From assembly GCA_963793465.1 (NCBI GenBank), contig CAWCAJ010000005.1:434001-498000 (forward strand): 64,000 nt of DNA, read 5' to 3'. Shown here one piece after another: positions 17,720 to 27,863 of this stretch; position 1 is the first letter of the stretch; the number at the start of each line of letters is the position of its first letter. The notes under the pieces were generated by a model. That model was not told the origin of the DNA. It ran no database searches and saw only the letters and a list, made by a program, of their open reading frames with translations. This DNA is from CAJQPP01 sp963793465. Its GTDB lineage: Bacteria > Planctomycetota > Planctomycetia > Pirellulales > Pirellulaceae. Made by a program: the position numbers and the translations under genes.

Positions 17720-18276
17720 CCCTTCGCTCCTTTCTCGGACCCCGCGTCCATGGCAGTCTAGGACAATTCTGCGACGCTTTCAAACGAGTCCATCGCGAAG
17801 GTCGAAGACCGCTTGATCTCAAGGAATCAGATCGTGTCAACGCAGGCGACCCGTTTTTCATGTCATCGGATTCGATGCGTCAAACGTAGTTTTAAAAGGT
17901 GGCAAAAGGTCTGGACGGGCACCCAATGAAACGGGGGCAGCCAAAGAACACCGGTCGCTGCGTCGGGTATCGGCAGACGTTGCCGAACCCGGGTTTCAGG
18001 TCGGAAAACCCGACTGCAAAGTAGCGAGGTGTTTGTCACCGATTACCGCAAGCTTACGGCGGAAACCGGCCTGCTGACCTGGTCACGGCGGAGACACTCG
18101 GCCAGCCCGGCAGGCGTCATTCCCCAGTCCTCATGCGGATCGTGACGATCGATCCGGATTTAGGGGGTCGAATCCAGCTAACCTCCCCGCCGCGGCGATT
18201 GGCAAATCCGATTTGCCGGGCGGACGAACTAGACTCAGGGTTTCTCCCATGCTTTCCATTTTTTGGGCGGTTACCC
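17720..18276. other. Intergenic region between divergent genes, no supported gene
   Basis: About 550 bp separate the kinase remnant (minus) from the glycosyltransferase (plus). The upper part of the glycosyltransferase frame is open back to 18133, but that stretch does not resemble a glycosyltransferase N-terminus. I see no RNA gene or clear promoter boxes. Confidence 0.4.
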
Positions 18277-19629
18277 ATGAATCATCCTGTGGCGATCGGC
18301 ATGACGGGACTCCGTCATGCACCTGCCCGGACGGAGACCAGCAAAGTCTTGCATTTGATCAATGGCGAACATTATTCCGGGGCCGAGCGTGTGCAGGACC
18401 TGCTGGGAATGGGCTTGGCGGCTTCGGGTTATGAAGTCGATTTTGCCTGCCTGAAACCGGATCTGTTTCCCAGGGAGCGGAGATCGACCAATCCCTGTCT
18501 GGATTTGAACATGCGTTCACGGGTTGATTTCAAAGCGATCCTCAAGCTGAGGAAGCTGGTGAAGCAGCAAGGCTACGACATTCTCCACGCCCATACACCG
18601 CGAACGCTGATGGTCGGCAGCCTGGTGCGGCGCAGCACGGGGTGCCCCCTGATCTATCACGTGCATAGTCCTGTGGGCCGAGACTCATTGCGTACGGTGG
18701 CGAACCGGGTCAACAAGGTGGTGGAGTCCTGGGCCTCGCGGCAGGTGGATCACTTTGTGTGTGTCTCGGAAAGCATCCGGGATTACATGATCCAGCAAGG
18801 AATTGCCACGGATCGTTTGACAACCGTTGCCAACGGCGTTGCCGTAGTTGACGAGGTACCCCCCCGGCCTACTCCCCGCGGCTGTTGGACGCTGGGGACC
18901 ACCGCCTTGTTTCGTCCCCGCAAAGGTACGGAGGTCTTGCTGCAGGCTCTGGCCTTGTTGCGATCGTCCGGGCATGATGTGCGACTGTTGGCAGTGGGTC
19001 CTTTTGAAACCAACGAGTATCAACAGAAGATCAGGGCCCTGACCAGCGAACTGCAGCTCGATGATCTGATTGAGTGGACGGGGTTTGTTAACGACGTGGA
19101 CAGCTACTTCCGCCGGATGGATGCATTCGTGTTACCCAGTCTGTTTGGCGAGGGTTTACCGATGGTGGTCCTGGAAGCTATGGCGATCGGTACACCGGTC
19201 ATTGCTGCCGAAGTCGAGGGAGTGAATCAGGCCATTCGGGGCGGCCGCGATGGCTTGATCTTTGAACCCGGGAACGCGGCCCAGTTGGCAGCCCGTGTCG
19301 AGGACTTCATCGAAGAACGCAGCGACTGGCAGGGCGTGCGTGCCTCTGCGTTACGTCGGCAACGCCAGCATTTCTCCGATTCCAGCATGGCCGCCGGAGT
19401 GGCGGCGGTTTATCGGCAAGTCGCTACCCGAGAAACCAGCGTCCCCGAGATCGACGTAACTACCCAGGGCTTGCGGGTTCCCGATCCGCCGGGACAGAAA
19501 TCCGGCCGCACGGCATCAACCGACTACCCTGTCTTGGATGTTCCCGAGTCCGGAAGTCCCCTGGCCGTTCCCTGTGTGCCGCTCCCTTTTCAAGAACCGG
19601 GCGAACACCATCACGCCGCTTCTGGTTAG
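18277..19629 (+). CDS. Glycosyltransferase family 4 (GT-B) protein
   Basis: A retaining GT-B enzyme transferring a sugar from a nucleotide-sugar donor, likely in surface polysaccharide synthesis. The N-terminal Rossmann half opens with VLHLINGEHYSGAERVQDLL and includes DILHAHTPRTLMVGSL. The C-terminal half carries the donor-binding pattern: ALFRPRKGTEVLLQAL, then FVLPSLFGEGLPMVVLEAMA with the E-x7-E glutamates, then GTPVIAAEVEGV. The last 60 residues are a low-complexity tail. I start at the ATG at 18277 (450 residues) because the upstream in-frame extension to 18133 has no family similarity; ATG 18301 is also possible. It converges on another glycosyltransferase gene. Confidence 0.88.
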   Translation: MNHPVAIGMTGLRHAPARTETSKVLHLINGEHYSGAERVQDLLGMGLAASGYEVDFACLKPDLFPRERRSTNPCLDLNMRSRVDFKAILKLRKLVKQQGYDILHAHTPRTLMVGSLVRRSTGCPLIYHVHSPVGRDSLRTVANRVNKVVESWASRQVDHFVCVSESIRDYMIQQGIATDRLTTVANGVAVVDEVPPRPTPRGCWTLGTTALFRPRKGTEVLLQALALLRSSGHDVRLLAVGPFETNEYQQKIRALTSELQLDDLIEWTGFVNDVDSYFRRMDAFVLPSLFGEGLPMVVLEAMAIGTPVIAAEVEGVNQAIRGGRDGLIFEPGNAAQLAARVEDFIEERSDWQGVRASALRRQRQHFSDSSMAAGVAAVYRQVATRETSVPEIDVTTQGLRVPDPPGQKSGRTASTDYPVLDVPESGSPLAVPCVPLPFQEPGEHHHAASG

Positions 19630-19700
19630 TGCGATTCGCACGCCCAGCCTGTGCTGGACTCGTTTTCCAAACGTCCGCCATGCTTTGACGCCACACCAGA

Positions 19701-19735
19701 CGAGTCGAGTCGAAACGAGTCGCGTCGAGTCGAGT
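19701..19735. repeat. GAGTC-rich short tandem repeat
   Basis: CGAGTCGAGTCGAAACGAGT is followed by CGCGTCGAGTCGAGT between two convergent glycosyltransferase genes. It is a small array of a 5-bp unit broken by substitutions. Confidence 0.6.
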
Positions 19736-19789
19736 GGAATGCCGTAATCCAGGAGCCCCGTCGCGTAGCGGATCGCTGCAGCTGCGGAA

Positions 19790-21073
19790 TCAGGCGGCTT
19801 TTCGGGTGGCCTCCGCCAAAGGGCTGGTCGAGGGTAAGGCGGTCATGGTCAGACGGCGGCGTGTGGATTGTTCTGCCAGTTGGATCATCTGGTTGGCGTA
19901 GTCATCGAAACGATACTGTTGGTGAACTTTCCGGTGAGCCGTATTACGGATGCCCTCGGCAATGTCGGGATGGTGAGCCAGAAACAGGATCCGTTCGCTC
20001 ATGGCCTGGTAATCGGCGTAGGGTACGGAGAGGCCGGCACCGCCTCCGATACATTCCACCGCGCCTCCGGAAGCATCAAAGGTGATCACGGGTAATCGCG
20101 CGGCCATCGCTTCATGGATAACGCAGGGGAACGGGTCTACGCGGGAAGTCAGTACAAACGCGTCGGATCCGACGAACCAGGGCTGCACGTCTTCGCGCTC
20201 TCCGATGAAATGCACGTGGGGGAAGATATTTGACTTCTGTACATCCAGCATGGCGTAGTGGTAGGGAGTGTGGGCCCAGCGGTCGCCCTCGCCCAACCAC
20301 ACAAAATGCACTGGCAGCTTCGCATCTTTTCGGCGTAACAGCGTCCTGGCCACTCCGCAAAAATGGTCAATACCCTTCCGCAGGTCGAGCGTACCACAGC
20401 CCAGTACGATAAAGGCATCTTCCGGGAGTCCCAATTCGCGTCGAATTTGGAGGCGTACCGTGTCACGGTCCAGTCCGTCGGCAAAAGTTGGATTCAACAA
20501 ACCCTGGGGCATCACCGAGCATTTTCCCAGCGGCAGAGGTACTTTTTCATTGGCGGCCGTTCTCACGACCTCCACGGGAAAAATGATTCTTTCCGACGAG
20601 TCATAGACCTGCTGGTAATCCTGAACTTCGTAGGACGAGGGAAGTTCATGGATCAGGAACGTGACAGGGATACCCATTTGTTGCAATTCGTAACCGATGA
20701 AACGTGATTCCATCGAGTTGCAGATGGCCATCAACGGGGGGCTGTCCTTGTGTCGTTGGCAGATTTTCCGTACGCGGCGACTCAGTTCGTCAGATGATTC
20801 CCGCGGTAGATTCAGGCACTCGACTTCTGAATACAACCCGAACTCTTCGGCCAGAAAACCGCCGCTGTGCAGGATCGTCTGCAGGTGCGCATCGGTTTTT
20901 TCGTGGAAGTGCCGCAGCAGATTGAGAATGATCTTGGGTGCGCCGGTACGCGTCGCTTCGTGGGAAACGAACAGAATCCTCGGCGCATCTGGGGAAGCCG
21001 ACCCATTGTGCAGAGTCAGCTTCGGTGCCAGGTTTTGGCGTTTTCGGTGTCGAATTTTCTTCAACAAGCCCAC
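19790..21073 (-). CDS. Glycosyltransferase family 4 (GT-B) protein
   Basis: A 427-residue GT-B glycosyltransferase. The N-terminal domain starts with ILFVSHEATRTGAPKIILNL, the usual glycine-rich acceptor loop, followed by a LPSSYEV segment. The C-terminal donor domain shows VLGCGTLDLRKGIDHF, then DAFVLTSRVDPFPCVIHEAMA with the paired glutamate region, then LPVITFDASGGAVECI. The start is GTG at 21071-21073 with AAGGAA just upstream. It is probably involved in exopolysaccharide or lipid-linked glycan assembly together with the ABC exporter that starts 2.2 kb away on the same strand. Donor and acceptor are unknown. Confidence 0.88.
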   Translation of the reverse strand: MGLLKKIRHRKRQNLAPKLTLHNGSASPDAPRILFVSHEATRTGAPKIILNLLRHFHEKTDAHLQTILHSGGFLAEEFGLYSEVECLNLPRESSDELSRRVRKICQRHKDSPPLMAICNSMESRFIGYELQQMGIPVTFLIHELPSSYEVQDYQQVYDSSERIIFPVEVVRTAANEKVPLPLGKCSVMPQGLLNPTFADGLDRDTVRLQIRRELGLPEDAFIVLGCGTLDLRKGIDHFCGVARTLLRRKDAKLPVHFVWLGEGDRWAHTPYHYAMLDVQKSNIFPHVHFIGEREDVQPWFVGSDAFVLTSRVDPFPCVIHEAMAARLPVITFDASGGAVECIGGGAGLSVPYADYQAMSERILFLAHHPDIAEGIRNTAHRKVHQQYRFDDYANQMIQLAEQSTRRRLTMTALPSTSPLAEATRKAA

Positions 21074-21346
21074 GTGAACTTCCTTGTTCGATAATGCTTG
21101 CTAACCCGGGTCAAGAGAGACGAAGTTAGCAAAATACTGGCGGTTTACGAAATAGCAGACATCCACTTTTTTAGGAAATTCAAAAAACTAAAGCACAGGT
21201 AATCCAGCAGGGGTCGTCAAACACGAGTACCTAGGCCCAAAAATCCAGTGACCTGTCAGGTCTGAATGGAAAGGCACGTGCTGGCTTCGCAACCTCACCG
21301 CTGGGCAAGCCCGCACTGGCACCCGTCAGATCACCTGGTCAAGCCA

Positions 21347-23329
21347 TTAGGCACTCTTGGCAAACAGGAACTGAAACTTGTCCAGGGAATTGGCAGCTTC
21401 CTCGGGAGTGCTATCACCCACAATTTTCCCGCTCTCCATGATCACGACGCGGTCGGCCATGCCTACGGTGGACAGTCGATGCGTGATGATGATGGTCGTT
21501 CGTGACTTGATGAAGGGTGCCAGTGAGTCGTGAAGCATGCGTTCGGTGTGACCATCCAGCTGACTGGTTGCTTCATCCAGGATCAAGACCCGCGGATCGG
21601 CAATAATCGCTCGGGCCAGGATGACACGTTGCCGCTGGCCAGCAGAAAGGTGGTTTCCACCCTCACCCACCTGGGTTTCGAATCCCTCCGCCAACTGGTC
21701 CATAAACTGGTCGACACGGGCAAGTCGGGCCGCCTCCATGACCTGGTCATGACTGGGGTTCCTGGATCCATAGGCGATGTTTTCATAAACGGTCCCTTGA
21801 AACAGCGCGGAATCCTGTGTGACCCAAGCCAGTTGTCGTCTTAGTTTCTTGGGGTTGGTTTCGCGAATATCAACTCCGTCCCACAAGATGCGACCCACAT
21901 GCGGGTCGTAAAACCGGGCCAGCAGATTTACCAAGGTGGATTTGCCACTGCCATTCTCGCCGACGATGACCACCGTTTGACCAAACGGAATTGTCAGCGA
22001 CACGTTGCGCACGACGGGTTTGTTGGGCATGTAGGCAAACAACACGTTGTCAAATTCGATTTCCTTGGCGTGCAGAGGGATGGGGGTGGGATTGGCGGGT
22101 GCCACGACCGTGGATTCCACATCGAAGCAATTGGCCAGCGATTCGCAGGCCGTTCCCCCGCGAACCAGCACGTTGATGATCTCACTCATTTTGCGGGCTG
22201 GATCGCTGGCACCTGCCAGCATCCCGTAAAACAGCATTAACTCGCCGGGTGACAGGGGTCGTTGGCTGATCGTAATTCCAAACAACGACTGGGCTCCATT
22301 GAGGGTCAACCAGGCCCCTGCCATGATGGAAACCGCAATGGCCACGATCCCCAGCAGTTCGGTGGTGGGTCGCAACAGGGCATCATAAAACCGCATCCGC
22401 AAGGCCATGCGATACAGCATGCTCGAATTTTCCTTGAACCGTTTCCGCTCGGTCGATTCCTGGTTGAAAATGCGTACGGTTTTGATGGACCCAAAGGTCT
22501 CAATCAATGTCTCAAAAATATCGGACATCCCCAGTACTTCTTTTTTCGTGGCATTCTTCATGCCCTTGGAGACCCGGTGGACCAGTATGGCGCCGAACGG
22601 GACCACGAACAGGGATATCAGCAGCAGAGGCCAGGAGATCCAGGCGGCCACAGCAAGGCAGGTCACCATTTTCAACGGTTCCCGGATGGATTTGCCGTAG
22701 AACATGGTGAGAGCACTTGTAACCAGCATCATGTTGTGAGCCAGATGGGTCATCATGTTGGAAGTGCCGATGCGGTCGATGCGGATCTGGTCCAATTCCA
22801 GAGCCTTGCGATAGAATATGCGTCTCATGTCCATCACGGTGCCATTGGCGACTCTGGCAACGCAAAGGCAGCTGATGACCAGGAAAATCCCCTTCAGGAC
22901 CGAGGCCACGATCAGAAACACCATGGCAGCCATCAGGCTGCCAAAGGGTGTGCTGGGTGAATACTTGACGATGGTGGGTTGCCAGGAGGCAAAAAAATCG
23001 ATGGCCTTGGTTTCTGCCAGCAGGTAATCCTGCTTCTTGGCAATGTCGGACCGCACAGGGATTGCGGCGGCCGTATCCGCAGTTTTCAGGCGGGATTCCA
23101 GGTCGACGATTTCCGTTTCCAGAACCAGGCGACGTTCCCGGGCCTGTTGCAGTTCCTCGTCCACCCACATGGGGAAGGTCTTGCGTTCAAACACGGTTTC
23201 CACCAGCGGAAAGACCGTGGTGATGCTGGCCCCCCAAAGCATGGCGACCATCAGGGAACTGAAGACTGCACCGCAAATCGACCAACGGTATCGAAGCGAT
23301 TGTTTTAAAGCGCGCAGGAAGTAGTTCAT
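21347..23329 (-). CDS. ABC exporter, fused membrane and ATPase domains (MsbA-like)
   Basis: A 660-residue half-transporter that should work as a homodimer in the inner membrane. After the first membrane helix (about 18-42) comes a soluble coiled-coil-prone insert (about 60-120, rich in Glu/Arg), unusual for MsbA. More helices follow to about 370. The ATPase domain has Walker A GENGSGKSTL, Q-loop VTQDSALFQG, signature LSAGQRQR (Ala in place of the second Gly position), Walker B VLILDEATSQLD and the H-loop in IITHRLST. The neighbouring glycosyltransferases suggest export of a lipid or glycan, but drug or peptide export is equally compatible with the domain. Confidence 0.9.
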   Translation of the reverse strand: MNYFLRALKQSLRYRWSICGAVFSSLMVAMLWGASITTVFPLVETVFERKTFPMWVDEELQQARERRLVLETEIVDLESRLKTADTAAAIPVRSDIAKKQDYLLAETKAIDFFASWQPTIVKYSPSTPFGSLMAAMVFLIVASVLKGIFLVISCLCVARVANGTVMDMRRIFYRKALELDQIRIDRIGTSNMMTHLAHNMMLVTSALTMFYGKSIREPLKMVTCLAVAAWISWPLLLISLFVVPFGAILVHRVSKGMKNATKKEVLGMSDIFETLIETFGSIKTVRIFNQESTERKRFKENSSMLYRMALRMRFYDALLRPTTELLGIVAIAVSIMAGAWLTLNGAQSLFGITISQRPLSPGELMLFYGMLAGASDPARKMSEIINVLVRGGTACESLANCFDVESTVVAPANPTPIPLHAKEIEFDNVLFAYMPNKPVVRNVSLTIPFGQTVVIVGENGSGKSTLVNLLARFYDPHVGRILWDGVDIRETNPKKLRRQLAWVTQDSALFQGTVYENIAYGSRNPSHDQVMEAARLARVDQFMDQLAEGFETQVGEGGNHLSAGQRQRVILARAIIADPRVLILDEATSQLDGHTERMLHDSLAPFIKSRTTIIITHRLSTVGMADRVVIMESGKIVGDSTPEEAANSLDKFQFLFAKSA

Positions 23330-23584
23330 AACCGCAGAGAGTTATTGTCGGAGCAACGAATCGGTTCGGAATCGTCGCGATTTTGACCGCGGGAGTCAAC
23401 TTCAACTTGCCCGAATCATCGCTCAGCGGCGTCGATGCCTCCGCAGGCAACTGCACAGCGATTCAGGTCCTGATCCCTTTGCCGCGTCCGCCGCTTTTTT
23501 GTCATGGCGTGACCCTGGCCCCGGCAGCTCCCTATTCGGATCGGCTGCGGAGGCACGCGGATTGCGGGAGGGCCGGTTTCAGAT

Positions 23585-25153
23585 TCAACCCACATCCAGA
23601 GCGTTTTTCAGACGGCCGACGGCGGCTGAGATGTTGACCTGTCTGGTCTGCAAGGCAATCGCCGCATCGGTTTGCAGCAAACCCTTGATTTTCTTCTGAG
23701 CTGCCACGACCGTACTGTGGCTACGTCCCCCGTAGTACTTGCCGATCTCGGACAAACCGGCTGAGGTGTACTCTCGAGATAGCCACATGGCCAACATGCG
23801 GGCGGTACTGACTCTTTGGATGCGTTTACTGCTCTTCAGTTCGTTCGATTCCACACCGCACACTTCGCATACTGCCTTCTCGATCCTGGCCAGCGAGACG
23901 ATTGGACTGTGCGCCTGAAACAGGTCCGTCAGAAATTTCTCGGCAAAGGCTTCGTTAACTGGCTCATCGGATACCAGCGAAGCTGCTTTCAGACGGTTGA
24001 TGGCCCCTGACAGCAAACGAACATCTCGGGAAATCCGTTCCGCCAGGGCTTGCAACAAACCGGAACTTAACGGGATGTTCCGCAGTTCCCCCAATCGACG
24101 CAGGATGGCGATGCGGCCTGCAACATCGGGATATCGAATGGGGCAAGCCAATCCGGCTGACAAGCGGGTAAACAGTGAATCCTCGGCAAACCTCAGTTCC
24201 GCCAACGGGCGATCGGCAGACACAATCACCTGCTTGCCATTCCTCAGCAATGCATCCAGCGTACTTTGAAACTCCACGACGGTGGCCTGCTTGCCGGCCA
24301 GAAACTGGATGTCATCCATGGCCAACAGGTCAAGATTGCGGAATTTGCTGCGAAAATCTGTGAGCCGCCGGTTTTGCAACGCATCAATAAAGCTGGAAGT
24401 GAACTGTTCCGCCGTGACATTGACACAGCGACGATAACGGCGTGTCTGGCGGGCATGCGTCACGATTGCGGTGGTCAGATGGGTCTTGCCGCAGCCCACC
24501 GGCCCATGCAGATAAAGCGGATTGAACTTGCCGGGTTCGTCAAAAATCTCCTGAATCGCGGTTTCCAACAACAGGTTTTGCTTGCCGAAGTGGAATGATT
24601 CCAGGCTCTGACAGCTTCCCGAGCGGTGGCTTTGCCAGAGTGGCAAGTTGTCCGGATGGTTGGGTTGCCCTTGCTGGCCCAGTGATTGCCGTGTTGGCCG
24701 TGACGGGCCGGTTCCGCGGCGCTTTGGTCGCTTGCGTTCCGTAAGTTTCGTGCCGGTCCGGCAGGGCTCGGGGTCGGTCGACATACCGGCCTCTGCCAGC
24801 TCGTGCGGAGAAAACAGGGAGTGCTGTTTCTGTTGCGGAATGGCCGGGCCGGTAACACAAAAATTCAATTCCACGGCATGACCCAAAACGCCACACACCG
24901 CATCATTTACAGGCTGTTGGAATTGTTGCTTGAGGAATTCCACGGACAGCTGATCTTTGGCCCACACGTTCAGCTTGCCGTCTGACAACGTCAACGCCTC
25001 GTGATCGCCAAACCACAAATCGAAACGGTCTTCACCGATCGACTCTTTCAGCTGCCATGCAATGGCCTGATTAATTTCCGTAAGGGACCGGGTCACTTCC
25101 TGGCACTTCCTGTGTGCGCATACGTCTGGCGCAGATTGGATCGGAATGTTCAC
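23585..25153 (-). CDS. dnaA: Chromosomal replication initiator protein DnaA
   Basis: DnaA binds DnaA boxes and melts the origin. Domain I (about 25-100: QAIAWQLKESIGEDRFDLWF) is followed by a long polar, low-complexity linker (about 105-185). The AAA+ domain has Walker A HGPVGCGKTHL (about 216), Walker B LLAMDDIQFLAGK and a sensor segment VSADRP. The DNA-binding domain IV ends with LSEIGKYYGGRSHSTVVAAQ, close to the DnaA signature. The usual GGVGLGKTH is altered to GPVGCGKTH. The start is GTG at 25151-25153; a GTG at 25094-25096 is an alternative. No dnaN, recF or gyrB is adjacent, so this is either a relocated dnaA or a paralog. Confidence 0.88.
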   Translation of the reverse strand: MNIPIQSAPDVCAHRKCQEVTRSLTEINQAIAWQLKESIGEDRFDLWFGDHEALTLSDGKLNVWAKDQLSVEFLKQQFQQPVNDAVCGVLGHAVELNFCVTGPAIPQQKQHSLFSPHELAEAGMSTDPEPCRTGTKLTERKRPKRRGTGPSRPTRQSLGQQGQPNHPDNLPLWQSHRSGSCQSLESFHFGKQNLLLETAIQEIFDEPGKFNPLYLHGPVGCGKTHLTTAIVTHARQTRRYRRCVNVTAEQFTSSFIDALQNRRLTDFRSKFRNLDLLAMDDIQFLAGKQATVVEFQSTLDALLRNGKQVIVSADRPLAELRFAEDSLFTRLSAGLACPIRYPDVAGRIAILRRLGELRNIPLSSGLLQALAERISRDVRLLSGAINRLKAASLVSDEPVNEAFAEKFLTDLFQAHSPIVSLARIEKAVCEVCGVESNELKSSKRIQRVSTARMLAMWLSREYTSAGLSEIGKYYGGRSHSTVVAAQKKIKGLLQTDAAIALQTRQVNISAAVGRLKNALDVG

Positions 25154-25540
25154 CGATTAAAATGGCCGCGTGATCCAGAAACGCTGGAAGACGTATGAAT
25201 TTCGAATTGTGAAACTATCGAAACTTCGCTGGACAGACTCAAAAGCGGTGCTTCATTGTTCCGCGGTGAGATCTGATTTCGTGGCGAAGGAAGCTCAGTT
25301 TACGACTGCTGAGCTGCCTTGTCAAACCACCCTGTTCGAATTTTATTAAGAAAAAGAAACGCTTGGAAATTCGCGGCAAAACAACCGTTACTGTTTCAAA
25401 AAATCCATTGTCAAGCTGAATTGGATCGAGCTCAGAAAAAAATTCAACAGGGGAAAACTTGTTGGCTGCGCTGTCGTCGTGCAGGGCGTGAAAAACCACT
25501 CGCTGCAGCCCGGCCATCCCCGTTCGCGGCGCACCCTGAA
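25154..25540. other. Intergenic region upstream of dnaA, AT-richer than surroundings
   Basis: This 387-bp gap has an AT-rich core (about 25320-25440). I searched it by eye for TTATCCACA-type DnaA boxes on both strands and found none. It presumably holds the dnaA promoter on the minus strand, but I cannot place one with confidence. Confidence 0.4.
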
Positions 25541-26293
25541 TCACCATTGGTTGGGGGCTAACGAGTCCAAAATGGATTGAGTGTGTTGACTGACTTTCAA
25601 CGAACTGGCCGGGTTGACCCATTCGAACAGGATCATCAATTGTTCGTTGGGTAGATCCCGTTGTTTCACCGGAGGGTGATCCAGTCGCAGAGTGCCCAGG
25701 TTACGCCCCCAGCTGGATTTGGAAAACAATCCCGCACCATTGGAGTTTTGGCGGGTGAAACCCTGTTGTTGAAGGAAGGCTACCAGTTCCGAAGCGTCAC
25801 CCGTCCAACCGCGAAATCCAATCCTCTGAACACGCTGCGCATTGTCAAAAAACCACGTCAGCGAGCCATGGATGTCCTGAGTGCGCGGGCCGCTGACCAG
25901 GGGCACACGCCAACCTGTCAATTGATCTTCCGCAGGGAACGTGGATACGCGAGGCCACCGAGTTTGAATCCAGTCGGGCGTCACATCAAAACGCAGGAAT
26001 TCGCTGGGATGTCCGAATGCAAAGTAAACCGGTTCCGACCAGGCGGATGACAAGTCGCCTGCGTCAGGGATTCGGCTGCTGCTGTTCGCGAATTGAAATG
26101 GCGAATTCGGCAGAGCGGATCCGCTTGAGAAAGCCGGTCCATTCGGCGTGCCCGCGGCGGAAGAACCGGCGGTCCACGCTTGAAAAGGCAAAGGGCTGCC
26201 AGGAGCGGAGCCGTTTTCCTCGGGAGAGATCAGCAGCGGCGCACTGATGGCTAGTCCAATCATGCCAAACAGGAAAAGGGCTCTGGGTTTCAT
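25541..26293 (-). CDS. Exported protein of unknown function
   Basis: I do not recognise this family with certainty. The start at ATG 26291-26293 opens a signal peptide (KPRALFLFGMIGLAISAPLL), followed by a Ser/Gly/Pro-rich spacer (about 25-75). A conserved-looking domain then begins with FGHPSEFLRFDVTPDWIQTRW and includes GPRTQDIHGSLTWFFD and RIGFRGWTGDASELVAFLQ. The length is 250 residues. The frame stays open 27 codons upstream, but the hydrophobic segment argues for this start. It is divergent from the methyltransferase at 26525. The pattern resembles conserved planctomycete-only exported proteins. Confidence 0.7.
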   Translation of the reverse strand: MKPRALFLFGMIGLAISAPLLISPEENGSAPGSPLPFQAWTAGSSAAGTPNGPAFSSGSALPNSPFQFANSSSRIPDAGDLSSAWSEPVYFAFGHPSEFLRFDVTPDWIQTRWPRVSTFPAEDQLTGWRVPLVSGPRTQDIHGSLTWFFDNAQRVQRIGFRGWTGDASELVAFLQQQGFTRQNSNGAGLFSKSSWGRNLGTLRLDHPPVKQRDLPNEQLMILFEWVNPASSLKVSQHTQSILDSLAPNQW

Positions 26294-26524
26294 AGTGGGC
26301 GATCGAAACGCAAAAGGCAGGTTTGGAAACAGAGGAAGGCACATCCTGTTTTCGACTGGCAAATAGTCCGGCATCAGAGGGCGTGTTTTTTTGCGGAACA
26401 GATCAGTTAGGGCCGTTTTTTGGTGTCGATTTTGAGGATCCGGGCATGGCGGCGTTACCCCAGGCTGGTAAAACGGTCTGACCCGAATTCCCCAGACAGC
26501 AGTTTTTTCCCTCCGATCCCGATC

Positions 26525-27760
26525 GTGCCCTCATCACCCCTGCCCTCCCAAACCGGCTTGGACGACTGGCGCTGGTTGACCAATGAGGCCCAGCGGGACT
26601 GGCTGGCGGAAGTCGCGACCTGGCCGGGAGAAACCTTGGCAATTTCCAAGCGTTTGCGCAAGCTTGGCCTGTCTCGGGAACGAGTGCGATTGGTGCTGGA
26701 TCAACTGACTTTACGCCGCTCGGCCCGCCGCAAATTTCGTTACGCCGAACGAATGTTCTTTGCACGCCAATTGCTGGAACAGGCCACCGACGAGCGACTG
26801 GCAACGTACAAAGCGACCCGTTTTCCGGACGATTGCCCGGTGATCGATATCTGTTGTGGTTTGGGCGGGGATCTGATGGCACTGGCCAACCGGCCGCGTG
26901 TTACGGGCGTGGATCTGGACCCCCGGGCTTGCCTGATGGCGGAAAGCAATTGCCACGCCAACGGTGTGACCGCCGACTTTTGGGTTGGTCCGGCCGAACA
27001 GGCGACCATGACCGCGGACAGCTGGGTTCATTTGGATCCCGATCGTCGGGCGTCGGGGAAACGCACCACCGCGGCTGATTTTTTTTCCCCCAATGCGACC
27101 TGGATTTCCCACTTGCTAAAGACTCAGCAAAACGTAGCAATCAAGTTGGCTCCCGCCACTACCTTGCCCTCGGCATGGCCGGATTGCGAAAGGCAGTGGC
27201 TGGGAGATCGCCGGGAGTGTAAACAGCAGGTGGCCTGGTTTGGAGAGACCTCACCAGTGCCAGGATCTCGTTCGGCAGCAGCCATCGACCAGGATGGGAG
27301 CGTTCTGTTTGAGTGGCAGGAACCGGCGTCTTTCCGTTCAGCAATGATCCAGGCGGAGGTGGCCGGTCAGCTGGGCCCATTTTTGTATGAACCGCACCCC
27401 ACCTTGATCGCGGGCCGCATGGTGGATTCGTTGGCTCATCAACAGACCCTGAAACGTCTGGCCGCAGATGTGCCCTATTTGACTGGCGGAGAAGTGCGGC
27501 ACGCCGCCCTGACAGGATTTGAGATACTGGAGTCCTGCCGCTTGGAATTTCAATCCGTGGCGGACGCGATGCAACGCCATCGCGGTGGCGCTCTGGAGAT
27601 CAAGAAACGAGGCGTGGACGAGAGTTTGATGCGTCCGTTTTCGCGGCTGAAGCTGAGTGGGGATCAGTCGCTGGTGCTGATGTTGACGCGTCTGGCGGAT
27701 CGGTACCTGGCGGTCGTTTGTCGCCGCCTGGATTCGCCAGAAGCAGCCAGATCCCATTGA
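26525..27760 (+). CDS. Class I SAM-dependent methyltransferase, THUMP-like domain type
   Basis: The core methyltransferase motif is VIDICCGLGGDLMALA (about 105), followed by VTGVDLDPRACLMAESNC and VHLDPDRRASGKR. The family-defining loop has the acidic-proline motif DPDR used by nucleic-acid methyltransferases, and a C-terminal THUMP-like segment (about 285-405: EPHPTLIAGRMVDSL, AALTGFEILESC). Proteins of this type are thought to act on RNA; the target is unknown. The frame is open from 26420; I propose GTG 26525 as start (411 residues) because upstream residues look non-conserved, but the start is uncertain. It ends 103 bp before the convergent amidohydrolase. Confidence 0.82.
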   Translation: MPSSPLPSQTGLDDWRWLTNEAQRDWLAEVATWPGETLAISKRLRKLGLSRERVRLVLDQLTLRRSARRKFRYAERMFFARQLLEQATDERLATYKATRFPDDCPVIDICCGLGGDLMALANRPRVTGVDLDPRACLMAESNCHANGVTADFWVGPAEQATMTADSWVHLDPDRRASGKRTTAADFFSPNATWISHLLKTQQNVAIKLAPATTLPSAWPDCERQWLGDRRECKQQVAWFGETSPVPGSRSAAAIDQDGSVLFEWQEPASFRSAMIQAEVAGQLGPFLYEPHPTLIAGRMVDSLAHQQTLKRLAADVPYLTGGEVRHAALTGFEILESCRLEFQSVADAMQRHRGGALEIKKRGVDESLMRPFSRLKLSGDQSLVLMLTRLADRYLAVVCRRLDSPEAARSH

Positions 27761-27863
27761 GCATTCAATCGTCCCCAGCAAAAGTCTGCCCACCGCGATC
27801 CCCTGTATGGTCTGGTGCCGCTGGTCTGCGTCGCAAGCTCTGCCATTCCAGGGTCGTTCCCGA

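Noticed and set aside
18160..18190. tRNA-like GGTCGAATCC segment
   Set aside because: No acceptor, D or anticodon stems can be paired around it.
23330..23584. Small gene between the ABC exporter and dnaA
   Set aside because: Open frames are short, lack ribosome binding sites and show no recognisable motif.
25154..25540. Replication origin next to dnaA
   Set aside because: No DnaA-box consensus was found on either strand, and there is no dnaN; AT-richness alone is not enough.
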